Shown: positions 1 through 9,654, counted from the stretch's first letter. The stretch is 44,756 nt of DNA from Hyphomicrobiaceae bacterium (GCA_021775735.1 JAJFHG010000050.1:1-44756); one strand, 5' to 3'. Notes: a model not told the origin generated them from the sequence alone. Program-made: numbers and translations.

Positions 1-1425
1 GTTGGTCTTACCTTTTGGTGGGAACATCGACAACGTAGCACCAACATAAGGTTGGCCAGGCGTGTACGAAACTTTAAATGGTTCGTAGTCCATGCACACG
101 TTGTTGATTGGCACGTAGTAAAGACCTGTCCGTGGCGAGTATGCCGCTGGCTGTTGGTCTTTAAAGCCAAGAGCAGCTGGACAGATGTTTTCTGAGTTTA
201 CGTCAGCACCATTCAGGAAGGTGGACTTGGAAGCAACAACGTATGGGCGACCATAGTTAGGCTTCGATTTGTCCATTTCAACACCTGTCGACCAGTTCAG
301 ATCTGGATCGTAAGGCTGAGCTACAAGAAGAGCACCGTTTGTGCGATCCATCGTATAGCCGAAGCCGTTACGATCAAAGTGCGCAAGCGTTTTGGTCTTC
401 TTGCCACCAATTTCATGCTCCGCAAGGATCATTTCATTGATGCCATCGTAGTCCCACTCATCAAATGGAGTCATCTGATAAACCCAAGCAGCCATGCCGG
501 TGTCTGGGTTACGAGCAAAGATCGACATTGAGTATTTCTGATCGATCTGCTTGCCATCAGGTCCTGCACGTTGAGCAGGGTTCCATGTCGATGGGTTGCC
601 TGTACCGTAGTAGAACAGGTTCAGGTCAGCATCCCATGCGTACCAGCCCCATGTGGAGCCACCACCGATTTTCCATTGATCACCGGTCCAGGTCTTGAGC
701 GAGCTGTTTTTGCCAACAGCTTTGCCAAGATTGGTGGTTTTCGCTGGATCAACCAGGATGTCAGAGTCTGGACCCATTGAGTAAGCGCGCCATACCTTCT
801 TACCTGATTTCAGGTCGTAGGATGTGACATGGCAACGAACACCAAATTCAGCACCTGACATACCAACAATAACGTTTTGGTTGACGATGAATGCTGTGCT
901 GGTGTGGGTTTCACCACGCTTTGGATCGCCGTTTACAGCTTTCCATTTTTCTTTACCGGTTTTTGCGTCCAGAGCAACCACGGTCGTATCAGCTTGGTTG
1001 AGGATGATTGTTCCCTCAGCATAAGCCAAACCGCGGTTAACCGTGTCACAGCACATCACAGGAATCACAGAAGGATCCTGCTTTGGTGAGTACTTCCACA
1101 TGATCTTGTTTTCGTCATCCAAGTTCAATGCGTACACGATGTTTGGAAACGGTGTGTGGAGCCACATCGTGGACCCAATAACGAGAGGTGAACCCTCGTG
1201 TCCACGAAGAACGCCGGTTGAAAAGGTCCAAGCAACTTTCATGGTGCCTACGTTGCCAGCATTAATCTGATCAAGTTCAGAATAACGTGTTGCAGCGTAG
1301 TTACCTTCTTGCTTAGCCCAGTTATTAGGATCTGCAGTATTCTTCACAACGTCTGCGTTCGCCAGAACAGGCGTAGACAGACCCACTGAAGCCAGCAGTC
1401 CTAATGCGATTGCACTTCTGCGCAT
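1..1425 (-). CDS. xoxF: Lanthanide-dependent PQQ methanol dehydrogenase XoxF (3' end cut by window)
   Basis: Periplasmic quinoprotein that oxidises methanol, passing electrons to a cytochrome c. The first 475 residues are present; family members have about 600, so the C-terminus lies beyond base 1. Visible features: a Sec signal peptide (about residues 1-23), the vicinal disulfide Cys125-Cys126 (VMCCDT), metal ligand Glu192 in GAEFGV, Asn276 in GTGNPS, and WDYDG with catalytic Asp325 plus Asp327. The extra Asp two residues after the catalytic one is the known mark of rare-earth-dependent XoxF; calcium-type MxaF has Ala there. The ATG at 1425 has a GGAGG eight bases upstream. The xoxG/xoxJ partners, if linked, would lie left of the window. 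The neighbouring SoxYZ-like, beta-propeller and MxaD-like genes fit the quinoprotein role. Confidence 0.96.
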   Translation of the reverse strand, partial: MRRSAIALGLLASVGLSTPVLANADVVKNTADPNNWAKQEGNYAATRYSELDQINAGNVGTMKVAWTFSTGVLRGHEGSPLVIGSTMWLHTPFPNIVYALNLDDENKIMWKYSPKQDPSVIPVMCCDTVNRGLAYAEGTIILNQADTTVVALDAKTGKEKWKAVNGDPKRGETHTSTAFIVNQNVIVGMSGAEFGVRCHVTSYDLKSGKKVWRAYSMGPDSDILVDPAKTTNLGKAVGKNSSLKTWTGDQWKIGGGSTWGWYAWDADLNLFYYGTGNPSTWNPAQRAGPDGKQIDQKYSMSIFARNPDTGMAAWVYQMTPFDEWDYDGINEMILAEHEIGGKKTKTLAHFDRNGFGYTMDRTNGALLVAQPYDPDLNWSTGVEMDKSKPNYGRPYVVASKSTFLNGADVNSENICPAALGFKDQQPAAYSPRTGLYYVPINNVCMDYEPFKVSYTPGQPYVGATLSMFPPKGKTN

Positions 1426-1919
1426 CGCGCTTCCTCCATTTTGGTTTCTTGCCACTCTTGGTAGCTTACATAGAGTGTTATTTTTTAACGCGACGATGAT
1501 CGGGATTTTCCCTGAATTGATTTGTACCGCCGCGAATTGTTTGCGGTCGGTTCAACGCCGTGGATTAGTTCCACCCTGTGGTATTGCTACCGCAGGTGTC
1601 ATACACACGTTTCCGTGAAGTCCGCAAGGCGATGCGACAAGGTTTTTTTATGTTCGTAAACGATATCCATTCTTAATACACCCATATTAGTTATTGTTAT
1701 TACAGCATATTATCATGCTTAGGTGCAGATGGTGCAGCGCACGACAAGTTATCACGAACATCGTGATTGGCGTTTAAAACCCCATTATACGGAGGTCGTA
1801 GCCCTCATTCTAAAGTATATCGTCCATTGAAAGCCATATCTTTGGTTATAACATTACAGTTGTTGCATCTTTGGCGTGTGCCTGAGACCCGTTTTTGACC
1901 ACTCAAATTTGGACCCATA
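1426..1919. promoter_or_regulatory. Divergent intergenic region between xoxF and the metallo-hydrolase gene
   Basis: About 490 bases without a convincing gene, separating two divergently transcribed units, so both promoters should lie here. Imperfect inverted repeats are visible around 1529-1554 and 1568-1595 (ACCCTGTGGTA against TACCGCAGGT). They could be operators or leader hairpins for xoxF. I cannot assign -35/-10 boxes with confidence, and I recognise no riboswitch. Confidence 0.45.
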
Positions 1920-2900
1920 ATGCGCATTCAGATCAACCGGCGAACTGTGCTGCAAATGACAGCCAAAGGCGCCCTGTGTGCTATTCCCGCCGCAAGCTTT
2001 TGCGCGCGCGCCTTTGCAGACCCCTCAAATGGGTCCGTCCAATCAACCTTCTTCACTGAAGTTGCTCCCGGCGTGATGGTGCATCAAGGCCAACATGCTC
2101 ATGAAATGACAGCGGACAATCTTGGTGACATCTCAAACTGCGGTGTCATCATCGGCAAAGATGCGATTGCGGTGATTGATACCGGCGGTAGCGCGCGATT
2201 TGGAAGCGCGCTGAAGGCGGCCATCGCCCAGGTTTCAGATCTGCCGGTCCGTTACGTCATCAATACCCACATGCACCCGGACCATGTGTTTGGCAATGCT
2301 GCATTTATGGCTGAAAATACTGCATTTATTGGGCATGCCAAGCTGGCGCGTGGGCTCTCGGCGCGCGCCGATCGGTATCTATCGATCAATAAAAAGACAT
2401 TGGGCGATACCGCGTTTGCCGGCACTAAAATTGTGCTGCCAACACAATCCGTTCAAGATACGCTCAACCTTGATCTTGGCGGGCGTGCCCTAACTCTGAC
2501 GGCGCAAAAAACCGCCCATACCGACAACGATCTCACCGTCCGCGATGAGACAACGGGCACTGTTTTCATGGGTGATCTGATCTTTTCAGGCCATACTCCA
2601 ACGCTTGATGGGTCTATTAAAGGATGGATGACACGCCTCAGTGATCTATCCGCCAAACCTGCCGCGCGCATTGTGCCGGGCCACGGGCCGGCAAGCATGG
2701 CCTGGCCCGACGCCGCCAAACCCATGGAACGCTATTTTTCAACCATCGCACGTGAGATTAGGGCCATTTTGGCCCGTGATGGCACCTTAAAGGAAGCCAT
2801 GTCCACCGTTGGACGGTCAGAAAAAGGTGCGTGGCAGCTCTTTGAGGAGTATCATGTACGTAATGTTTCTGCTGCGTTTGCCGAGTTGGAATGGGAATAG
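1920..2900 (+). CDS. Quinoprotein-relay metallo-beta-lactamase-fold hydrolase, Tat-exported
   Basis: A 326-residue protein of the metallo-beta-lactamase fold. The dizinc motif is seen as NTHMHPDH (HxHxDH, about residue 118), with further ligands in KTAHTDND, MGDLIF and VPGHGP. The N-terminus contains NRRTVLQM followed by a hydrophobic stretch and an Ala-rich cleavage region, which is a twin-arginine signal, so the protein probably folds with its metals before export. Homologues next to PQQ dehydrogenases are annotated as quinoprotein relay system zinc metallohydrolases; their substrate is not known. It is followed after 84 bases by the SoxYZ-like gene and is probably co-transcribed with it. 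The start is supported by the Tat signal; the Shine-Dalgarno match (TTTGGA) is weak. Confidence 0.88.
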   Translation: MRIQINRRTVLQMTAKGALCAIPAASFCARAFADPSNGSVQSTFFTEVAPGVMVHQGQHAHEMTADNLGDISNCGVIIGKDAIAVIDTGGSARFGSALKAAIAQVSDLPVRYVINTHMHPDHVFGNAAFMAENTAFIGHAKLARGLSARADRYLSINKKTLGDTAFAGTKIVLPTQSVQDTLNLDLGGRALTLTAQKTAHTDNDLTVRDETTGTVFMGDLIFSGHTPTLDGSIKGWMTRLSDLSAKPAARIVPGHGPASMAWPDAAKPMERYFSTIAREIRAILARDGTLKEAMSTVGRSEKGAWQLFEEYHVRNVSAAFAELEWE

Positions 2901-2984
2901 CCATCACGGTTGAACCAGCTTGTTTCAAGGCCAAGCTATGTTAAGCCTCGAACAGACGCCTAAATCATTATCTGGAGGACAGAT

Positions 2985-3809
2985 ATGCTGAAATCAATTT
3001 GGACTTGCGTTGTCTCCGTCGCCGCAATCCTATTTGCAACAACGTCAGTCACGACGACCGTTGCAGCACGCGACGCTGCGTACGATCCCTGGCCCGGCAT
3101 CCAAGAGGATGTGTTTGAAAATCGCCAGCTGATTGAAGACACGCAAAACATTCTTCTCGACGCACCCTACCGTGCTGAAGATGCTGCAATTGTCCCACTA
3201 ACAATGACGATTTCGAAAGACATTGCAGGCTCGGTGAAAGACCTTTGGTTGATCATCGACAAGAACCCTGCCCCTGTTGCTGCTCAATTTAGCTTTGGCC
3301 CAGCCGCGGGTAGCGGAGAGCGCACGATTATCACGCGCGTTCGCATTGATGAATATTCTCATGTTCGCGCTGTCGTTGAGACCAATGATGGCAAGCTCTA
3401 CATGGCAGCAAAATATGTAAAAGCGGCCGGCGGTTGTTCTGCACCTGCATTAAAAGACATGGATGCAGCCCTTACTGGCATTGGCAAAATGAGGGTCAAA
3501 ATTCTGCAAAGCGACATCTCCAAAACAAAGATGTTGATGGGCCAAGTGATGATCAAGCATCCGCAGTACTCCGGAATGCAGATGAACCAGCTGACCGGGC
3601 TTTACATCCCAGCGAAGTTCATCACAGAGATGGAAATCAAGCGCGGTAAAGATGTAGTGATGACTGTCACCGGTGGCATTTCACTCTCTGAAGACCCCAA
3701 CATTCGCTTTACCTATGCGCCTGGCAGTGAAGATCACAGCCTGGAAATTGTTGCCAAAGATACCGATGGCCGAATTATGAACGGACGTGCCATCCCGAAA
3801 GGTTCATAG
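2985..3809 (+). CDS. Quinoprotein dehydrogenase-associated SoxYZ-like carrier protein
   Basis: A 274-residue exported protein resembling a fusion of SoxY and SoxZ. It has a signal peptide (residues 1-29, ending VAARDA), then a SoxY-like domain to about residue 155 with the swinging-arm type motif GGCSAP near residue 149, then a SoxZ-like immunoglobulin domain to the end. In sulfur oxidation the SoxY cysteine carries the substrate covalently. Fused forms next to PQQ dehydrogenases form a separate family whose cargo is unknown. GGAGG six bases before ATG 2985 fixes the start. It is the last gene of a two-gene unit with the metallo-hydrolase and is followed by a strong terminator. A role in sulfur oxidation is unlikely, since no other sox gene is seen. 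Confidence 0.9.
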   Translation: MLKSIWTCVVSVAAILFATTSVTTTVAARDAAYDPWPGIQEDVFENRQLIEDTQNILLDAPYRAEDAAIVPLTMTISKDIAGSVKDLWLIIDKNPAPVAAQFSFGPAAGSGERTIITRVRIDEYSHVRAVVETNDGKLYMAAKYVKAAGGCSAPALKDMDAALTGIGKMRVKILQSDISKTKMLMGQVMIKHPQYSGMQMNQLTGLYIPAKFITEMEIKRGKDVVMTVTGGISLSEDPNIRFTYAPGSEDHSLEIVAKDTDGRIMNGRAIPKGS

Positions 3810-3831
3810 CAACCTGCAATCAACGTGAAAC

Positions 3832-3867
3832 AAAAAAGCTGAGGCCCGCAAGCGCCTCAGCTTTTTT
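3832..3867. terminator. Bidirectional rho-independent terminator
   Basis: A perfect 14-base inverted repeat, AAAAAAGCTGAGGC (3832-3845) against GCCTCAGCTTTTTT (3854-3867), with an eight-base loop. The A-run on one arm and the T-run on the other make it work in both directions, which fits its place between the convergent SoxYZ-like gene and the leftward gene ending at 3912. Confidence 0.93.
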
Positions 3868-3911
3868 TGTATTAAAGCAGTTTGACCGCTCATTGCAGCG
3901 GGGTGAAGCGC

Positions 3912-4265
3912 CTAGAAACAGCGCAACTCGCCTTCAATCTGTGCGCGTTTCAATTCATTTACCTGTTCACGCATCTTCGGCGTAAACAGAAATGCAGTTT
4001 TTTCTCCACCCTTAAGTCGCACACTCATGATTGTTTCCGCGTTTTCATATCTGTCATAGGGCAGCACGCTGGCGATAATATCGATTGAGCAAGAACATTT
4101 TTCAAGCGCATCACGCGTTTGGCCATTCACCTGCATGCATCCAAAAATATAATCCGCCCGCGTTATTGTTGGGTAATCATTTTCAAGCGCAACAGCTGAT
4201 CCTGAGAGGAAACCAAACGCTGCAACAGACACCAACAGTCCTTGTGCACCAGCAACAAGTCTCAT
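3912..4265 (-). CDS. Secreted protein of unknown function, methanol-cluster associated
   Basis: A 117-residue protein with a signal peptide of about 26 residues ending SAVALEN. The mature part has four cysteines: one in FGCMQ, a close pair in KCSCS, and the third-to-last-position-type Cys before the terminal Phe (LRCF). This suggests disulfides or a metal site, although no known motif is matched. Its ATG overlaps the stop of the upstream gene (ATGA, 4262-4265) and a GGGAGAG lies just before it, so the two are translationally coupled. I do not recognise the family; context suggests a periplasmic accessory of the quinoprotein system. Confidence 0.75.
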   Translation of the reverse strand: MRLVAGAQGLLVSVAAFGFLSGSAVALENDYPTITRADYIFGCMQVNGQTRDALEKCSCSIDIIASVLPYDRYENAETIMSVRLKGGEKTAFLFTPKMREQVNELKRAQIEGELRCF

Positions 4266-4945
4266 TTTGTCTCTCCCACACTTTTCAAGTTGATCTTTTC
4301 TAAGAGGTTTCTGGTTCCCTTCCCACGGCTGTGATAGTTCGCCGTCATTCCGTAGAAATATCCCGGGACCAGCTCACTGACGAGGAACTCAAATTCTGAA
4401 GCCTCATAGCCGCGCATCCGATTTTTCGCTGGGTCGTTGATAAACGGAACTATTTTAACTTTATAGCCATCCACACTTTTGCCCTCGAACTCAAATTTTG
4501 TCTCTTCAACCTTGGCGTGATCTCCAAGTGCCGTGCGGAATTTGCCTTTAAGGTACGCGGTGCTTCCGCCTGCAAACTGATTGAAGGTCGACACACAGCG
4601 ATCAAGGTACCAAATAAGAATTGGATTGCCGGTCATGCCTGGCGTTTCAAAAGGATTGCGTGCACGGTCACCTGTAAACACCTTAAGTTTTACGTTCTTG
4701 GATTTTTCCGGTGTCTCATTGGTGATATCGATAACGATATCGTCCTCAAAGTCATCTAAGGCATTTTTTTTGTTAAGGGTCTTGCGTGAGAACTGATAAT
4801 TCAGGGCATCACCTTTTTTTACGGTGTCCAGATGTTTGGCTTTAAACAATAGATCAACCGCCGTCGGTGCTTTTTCAGCCGCAGCTGAAAGCACAGAGAC
4901 AAACGCACTAAAGACAAGTGCCAACACAAAACGCATCTTCATCAT
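4262..4945 (-). CDS. Secreted protein of unknown function, coupled to the 3912-4265 gene
   Basis: About 227 residues with a signal peptide (residues 1-23, cleavage after SAAAE). The rest is soluble, beta-rich and charged, with no haem motif or recognised catalytic motif. Phrases such as GNPILIWYLDR and GYFYGM suggest a lipocalin-like or outer-membrane-lipoprotein-sorting-like fold, but this is only an impression. Starts at 4948 (GTG), 4945 (ATG) and 4942 (ATG) are all possible; the AGAGGA upstream sits best for 4945 or 4942. It forms a coupled pair with the downstream gene, and both lie in the block between the SoxYZ-like and MxaD-like genes. Confidence 0.78.
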   Translation of the reverse strand: MMKMRFVLALVFSAFVSVLSAAAEKAPTAVDLLFKAKHLDTVKKGDALNYQFSRKTLNKKNALDDFEDDIVIDITNETPEKSKNVKLKVFTGDRARNPFETPGMTGNPILIWYLDRCVSTFNQFAGGSTAYLKGKFRTALGDHAKVEETKFEFEGKSVDGYKVKIVPFINDPAKNRMRGYEASEFEFLVSELVPGYFYGMTANYHSRGKGTRNLLEKINLKSVGETK

Positions 4946-5177
4946 CACTTCCTCTTAGACTTTTCCTTGCCAGGCCGCGCCAAGCACCGCCTGCATTGTT
5001 ATTTAATCCGCCTGATGACGGCATTTGTTTGGTTTTCACCACAGACCTACGGTTTGGGCAAGCAGATGTGGCTGTTTATTGCTAAAAGTTAAGATCAGGC
5101 GTCCAATACAGTTACCTTGGAGGATGTGTCCCCGGACATTTTCTCCCAAACTTGAGGCCCAAACCCCACGCCTGCGA

Positions 5178-6164
5178 TTATCGCAAGAAGTTACCGAAGG
5201 CCCGGGGCCCAGACCCAACATCAACGCGGCCGGTGACTTTCAAGGTTTTGGCATCAATACGCACCACGCTATCACCATCCCAACAGGCCACATATATTGT
5301 GCCCGTTTGCAAATCACTAGCGATGCCCTCTGGGTACTCATCAACTGGAATTGTAGTGATGCGTTTTTTGGTTTTAAGGTCAATGACACTCACTGTTGCC
5401 GTGTACTGATCACTGACGAAGGCATGCGCTTTTGTAAGCGCAATAGCGTACGGACGACGACCAACGCCAATCGTGGCTGTGACTTTATTCTGAATGAGAT
5501 CAATGATGCTCACGTCATTACTTTTCACATTGGCGGTAAACGCCTCAGTACCCTCAGCGTTAACTGTAATACCAAACGGACGTGTCCCGACACCAATCAC
5601 TGCACTGCGCTCGCCAGTCTTCAGATCAATCACTGAGACCGTATTATCATCGCGATCTGCAGACAGGAGATGACTGCCAGACGGCGTGACGGCCAATCCA
5701 GATGGTGACTTTCCAACCGGAAATGTCCGCTTAACTTTGCCCGCAGCACGATCAATTTCGAAAATCTTATGCTGGTACCAGTCTGCGACATAAACAAAAC
5801 CCGTCTTGGCGGACACAGCAATGCCTAACGGACCCTCTCCAATCGGTATTCGTTTGTGAATTGCGCGCTTTTCTGCATCGACAACAACTAAGGCTTTGCC
5901 CTCAGGCGCCGTGACATAAACCCAGCGCTTGTCAGGCGAAACGGCAACCCCAGCAGGTTTGCCCGAAATTGTGATTTCAGAGACCGCCGTCAAGCTATCA
6001 AGATCGACCACAGTGAGCGAATTCCCAGGCTGATTAGTGATAAAGGCCTCACGTACTCCACCTGCTTCGTCTGCTGCACCTGGACCTAAAAATGCTGCCA
6101 GGCCGAAAAAAAAGGTACAGCCCGCCAAGGCAAGCTGTACCTGAATTTGTTTGCACGTGATCAC
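5178..6164 (-). CDS. YVTN-family beta-propeller protein, quinoprotein-associated
   Basis: A periplasmic protein built of roughly seven repeats of about 40 residues, with the YVTN-type signature seen as KRWVYVTAPEGKALVVVD, GFVYVADW, EAFTANV and TIYVACWDGD. Each repeat has the usual VSVIDL / xxVGxxPxG pattern, as expected for a seven-bladed propeller. Such propellers occur in PQQ-dependent alcohol catabolism clusters; their role there is unproven. The open frame runs up to 6263 and would overlap the MxaD-like gene. I prefer GTG at 6164, which has AGGT about ten bases upstream and leaves a short leader plus a hydrophobic signal segment (LALAGCTFFFGLAAFLG). The start is uncertain. Confidence 0.87.
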   Translation of the reverse strand: MITCKQIQVQLALAGCTFFFGLAAFLGPGAADEAGGVREAFITNQPGNSLTVVDLDSLTAVSEITISGKPAGVAVSPDKRWVYVTAPEGKALVVVDAEKRAIHKRIPIGEGPLGIAVSAKTGFVYVADWYQHKIFEIDRAAGKVKRTFPVGKSPSGLAVTPSGSHLLSADRDDNTVSVIDLKTGERSAVIGVGTRPFGITVNAEGTEAFTANVKSNDVSIIDLIQNKVTATIGVGRRPYAIALTKAHAFVSDQYTATVSVIDLKTKKRITTIPVDEYPEGIASDLQTGTIYVACWDGDSVVRIDAKTLKVTGRVDVGSGPRAFGNFLR

Positions 6165-6177
6165 GATCAAGCGAGAC

Positions 6178-6720
6178 CTATTTGCCGGACTCAACGTTTT
6201 TCTTGAGTGCCTCAAGGCCAGATGTGTAAACGCCGGTAATCGCTTTGACAGCAGCCTCATCACTCAGCTCTGGTGGCGGATCATTGTTGACATAGCCACG
6301 ATAGAACGCACCTTTCCACTTGACCGTAGATTTATCGCCTTCACCTTTCACTGAAATCATCGCCGAGTAGTTTGATACTGGCACGACTTTCACATCGACT
6401 TTTGTGATTTCATACTTATAGAGCTTCTTATCGCCATCATACTTGATCAGCTTCTCTTCAATCTTGTCGCCGGATTCAAGAACAAGTGTCCGGCTTGCAC
6501 CGACCTCGTTGCCGCCCTCACCTTCCGTTTTTACAAACGCGGGGTGCCAGCTCATGTCATGAAAGGTGCCCATCGCCGCCCAGACCTTGTCGGCTGGAGC
6601 GTTGATTTCGATAGTCTCAGTAACTTTCTGACGTGTGGGTCCGTGAGCCCACGCAGAACTGGCAGCAATTGCTGACACCAGCACCATAGCAAGGGTCCAC
6701 AGTGGAACAGGCTTCAACAT
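6178..6720 (-). CDS. MxaD-like SRPBCC family periplasmic protein
   Basis: A 180-residue exported protein: signal peptide residues 1-25 (ending SSAWAHG), then one SRPBCC/START-type helix-grip domain beginning with TETIEINAPADKVWAAM and ending in a long helix. MxaD of methylotrophs is the related 17-kDa periplasmic protein thought to help methanol dehydrogenase interact with its cytochrome cL. With XoxF close by, a similar role is likely, but I cannot tell orthologue from paralogue. AAGGAG eight bases before ATG 6720 supports the start. It is the first gene of the leftward group; its promoter should lie in 6721-6949, shared divergently with fhcB. Confidence 0.87.
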   Translation of the reverse strand: MLKPVPLWTLAMVLVSAIAASSAWAHGPTRQKVTETIEINAPADKVWAAMGTFHDMSWHPAFVKTEGEGGNEVGASRTLVLESGDKIEEKLIKYDGDKKLYKYEITKVDVKVVPVSNYSAMISVKGEGDKSTVKWKGAFYRGYVNNDPPPELSDEAAVKAITGVYTSGLEALKKNVESGK

Positions 6721-6949
6721 TCAGTTTTCTCCTTATCGTCCTGTTTTTTACAGCCCCCTACACCAAAGGGTGGGCCGTTTCGTCGTCGAATAGGATAATC
6801 GCTCTTAATCTGGGCCGCAATCAGTCTGAGCAAAACAAAGTAACCGTACGATGGAACGTTACAGCCCTACTCAGAAAGGCGGTTGTATTTGGCATACGAC
6901 CATGCTGTCTTTCGCTTAAATCAGATAACGAGGGTGGACAATCAAGCCA

Positions 6950-8026
6950 GTGTGGATAAACGGACAAACTGTGAGCGATCACAAGGACGTGGTGGACGCC
7001 ATCGCAACCGGACTGAACACCGCGCACAATCCCCTCATCGTGGTGGACGCCATTGACTTGGCCGGTGCCTCCGAATCCGTAGAACTTGCACGCTCAGTTG
7101 GCGCAACGATCGACCACAGCGCGCCTGACAATATTGCCCTGCTCCAGGAACAAGGTTGGCTCGGTACGACACCGGGAGAAGCCGTGCTGCGCTCCGATGC
7201 CGTCTTGTTGGTCGGTCCTCTACCGGAACATATCGCAACTGATGAAGCCCTGCGCCGGTTGTGTGACAGCGACAAGCAACGCAGCTTTCGCTACATTGGC
7301 AGCCAAGCGCCACCGGGCGCAATCGCCAATCTGGTCGGCAAAGGCCTCGCTGGCACCGACGTCGGCAATATCTCCCTCACAGCTTTAATCGGTGCATTGC
7401 GCGCCCATGTGGCAGGCAATGCTTTTGATGCAGATGACGCAACACGCACGGCAGTGAAAGCGTTAGGTGACTGGCTCACCGGCGCCAAATACGGCGTTGC
7501 TGTCTTTGCAAAAGGGGCTTTGAGTGATCTTGAAGGGCATGCGCTTCTGGGCCTTCTTGATGACTTATCGCTGAAGACACGGTGGAATGGTTTGCCGCTT
7601 GCCAGTCCCGCGGGCCAAAACGAGTTGCAACGCATGTCATCCTCTTTAACGGGGCTGCCCGCACCGCTTGCCTTTCATGGAACCCAGCCGCGCCACGACC
7701 GTTGGCAACACGGTGCGCGCAACGTAATTGCACGGGGTGAATGTGATGCCGTATTATGGCTGTCATCTTCCGACAATCCGATCCCCAATTGGCTTTCAAG
7801 CTTTACAAATCTTTATGCGATCTCCGCTCATGGCGGAGCACTTGCTGGCGTGAAAGCACAAGCGGAAATTGGCGTTGCTGGTGTCGACTACGCAGCCATC
7901 CTTGAACCTGCAGAGATTGGCGCGTTTGCCGCCATCACGCCACCGGAAGCATCAAATCGTGGCTCTGCTGCCTACGTCATCGGCTCGATCCGGAATGCAA
8001 TCAAAAAACACGGAGCGGCCGCATGA
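6950..8026 (+). CDS. fhcB: Formyltransferase/hydrolase complex subunit FhcB
   Basis: A 358-residue subunit of the formyltransferase/hydrolase complex, related to the catalytic B subunit of archaeal formylmethanofuran dehydrogenase. In methylotrophic bacteria the complex turns formyl-H4MPT into formate, the last step of formaldehyde oxidation by the methanopterin route. The bacterial B subunit lacks the Mo/W-pterin and Fe-S functions of the archaeal enzyme; consistent with that, I see no Fe-S cysteine motif. The start is GTG at 6950, with AGGGTGG about 13 bases upstream. The stop overlaps the ATG of fhcA (ATGA at 8023-8026), and the order B-A-D-C identifies the operon. Confidence 0.93.
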   Translation: MWINGQTVSDHKDVVDAIATGLNTAHNPLIVVDAIDLAGASESVELARSVGATIDHSAPDNIALLQEQGWLGTTPGEAVLRSDAVLLVGPLPEHIATDEALRRLCDSDKQRSFRYIGSQAPPGAIANLVGKGLAGTDVGNISLTALIGALRAHVAGNAFDADDATRTAVKALGDWLTGAKYGVAVFAKGALSDLEGHALLGLLDDLSLKTRWNGLPLASPAGQNELQRMSSSLTGLPAPLAFHGTQPRHDRWQHGARNVIARGECDAVLWLSSSDNPIPNWLSSFTNLYAISAHGGALAGVKAQAEIGVAGVDYAAILEPAEIGAFAAITPPEASNRGSAAYVIGSIRNAIKKHGAAA

Positions 8027-9654
8027 GTGTGATGTGCATCAGCGGTGGTCATGTCGTTGACCCTGAAAATAAGCGTGATGGTGTTGGCGATATTTGGATC
8101 GAAAACGGTCGTATCATAGACGCCAAACCCGACGCGCAAAACGTTGAACGCATTGATGCTTCAGGCTGTGTCGTCATGGCTGGAGCAATTGATATACACA
8201 CGCACGTTGTTGGTGCCAATGTGTCGGCCGCACGACTGTTATTGCCGGAACGCTATGCAGATATTGAACGCCCCATGGACCATTGGACGGGCGCGCCGTT
8301 CGATCTTTTCTCAACTGGCGCACTTTACGCTCAAATGGGTTACACGCTGGTGGTTGAACCCGCAGTGGCCCCAAGCGACGCCGTTGCAACACACGCTGAA
8401 CTGGAATGCATTCCGTACGTTGATCGCGCCGCTTTAGGTGTCATCGGAAATGACGATGTATTGCTTGGGTTGTTGCGCGACAAAGCCTCTGATTCCGCCA
8501 TCGCCGACTATATTGCATGGTCCATTTCGACCAGCCGTTCGCTTGGCGCCAAAGCCATTAACCCGGGTGGCGTGGCGGCATTGAAAGCCAACATACGTAA
8601 GTTTGATCTCGATGACGTCGTGCCGGAATATGGTGTCACAGCACGTGAGATCGGTGCCAAAATGCGCGCTGCTTTGCAAAGCTTGGGCGTGCCGCATCCG
8701 TTGCATCTCCATACCTGCAACTTAGGCCTGCCAGGCAATGTTGAAACCGCTCTTGCAACAATTGAGTCTGCTGAAGGCTTGCCGTTGCACCTGGCTCATT
8801 TGCAGTTTTATGGCTACGGCAAAGAAGGTGACCTTGGCATGTCATCGGGTGCTGTCCAGCTGGCAGAAGCCATGGCCAAGCACACCAACATTACGGCAGA
8901 TATCGGCCAGGTCATGTTTGGGCCAACCGTCACTATCTCGTCCGATACGCTGACGCAGTTCAACTATCGCCGCCGCGCAAAGCCGAAGAAATTCAATGTG
9001 CGTGATGGTGATAGCAATGGTGGCGGCATCGTACCCCTCACCTATCGCAGCAAAAGTAAGATCAATGTTTTGCAATGGGCAATCGGCTTAGAGCTGTTCC
9101 TCCTGATCGATGATCCGTGGCGTGTTTTCTTAACCACCGATCACCCCAATGGTGGTCCGTTTACCGCATACCCCGACCTGATCGCTTTGCTGATGGATAA
9201 GTCGGTGCGCGAAGCAGCTATCGCAGCCCTTCCTGAAGATGTTTTCGAATCAACAACGCTCAAATCCCTGGATCGTGAATACTCACTCAATGAAATTGCT
9301 GTGATGACACGGGCTGCACCTGCGCGCTTGCTTGGCACATTAGATCGCGGGCACCTTGGTGCCGGTGCGGTTGGTGATGTTGCCATCTATCGCGACCAGC
9401 CAGACCGCGCAGCAATGTTCCGAGCTGCCAAGTGGTTGATTAAAGATGGCAATCCCATTGTCAAAGACGGTGACGTGTTGGCGGCGACATATGGCAAGAC
9501 ATTGTCGCTTTCTCCTGATTACGATCAAGGCATCACCGCCCATGTCCGCGACGCTTATGATCAACGTTGGGGTGCGCCGCCCAACACCTTCACGGTTCCT
9601 GAAAACTTATTGCGCGAAACATCGCCGTTTGAGGTTGTGCCATGTCGGACGTAA
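8023..9654 (+). CDS. fhcA: Formyltransferase/hydrolase complex subunit FhcA
   Basis: A 543-residue amidohydrolase-fold subunit carrying the hydrolytic site that releases formate from formyl-methanofuran. The metal-binding HxH is seen in IDIHTHVVG (about residue 59). Further candidate ligands are the lysine in GAKAINPGG, the histidines in HLHTCNLG and LHLAHLQFYG, and the Asp/His of TTDHPNGG. Length and motifs match the A subunit of formylmethanofuran dehydrogenase. It overlaps fhcB by four bases and fhcD by 13 bases, so the four subunits are translationally coupled. Cytoplasmic; part of the tetrahydromethanopterin pathway that disposes of formaldehyde made by XoxF. Confidence 0.95.
   Translation: MSVMCISGGHVVDPENKRDGVGDIWIENGRIIDAKPDAQNVERIDASGCVVMAGAIDIHTHVVGANVSAARLLLPERYADIERPMDHWTGAPFDLFSTGALYAQMGYTLVVEPAVAPSDAVATHAELECIPYVDRAALGVIGNDDVLLGLLRDKASDSAIADYIAWSISTSRSLGAKAINPGGVAALKANIRKFDLDDVVPEYGVTAREIGAKMRAALQSLGVPHPLHLHTCNLGLPGNVETALATIESAEGLPLHLAHLQFYGYGKEGDLGMSSGAVQLAEAMAKHTNITADIGQVMFGPTVTISSDTLTQFNYRRRAKPKKFNVRDGDSNGGGIVPLTYRSKSKINVLQWAIGLELFLLIDDPWRVFLTTDHPNGGPFTAYPDLIALLMDKSVREAAIAALPEDVFESTTLKSLDREYSLNEIAVMTRAAPARLLGTLDRGHLGAGAVGDVAIYRDQPDRAAMFRAAKWLIKDGNPIVKDGDVLAATYGKTLSLSPDYDQGITAHVRDAYDQRWGAPPNTFTVPENLLRETSPFEVVPCRT

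Noticed and set aside
7291-7635. Long open frames on the strand opposite to the fhc genes
   Set aside because: They are shadows of fhcB and its neighbours: no ribosome-binding sites, and Ser/Arg/Pro-rich composition typical of antisense frames.
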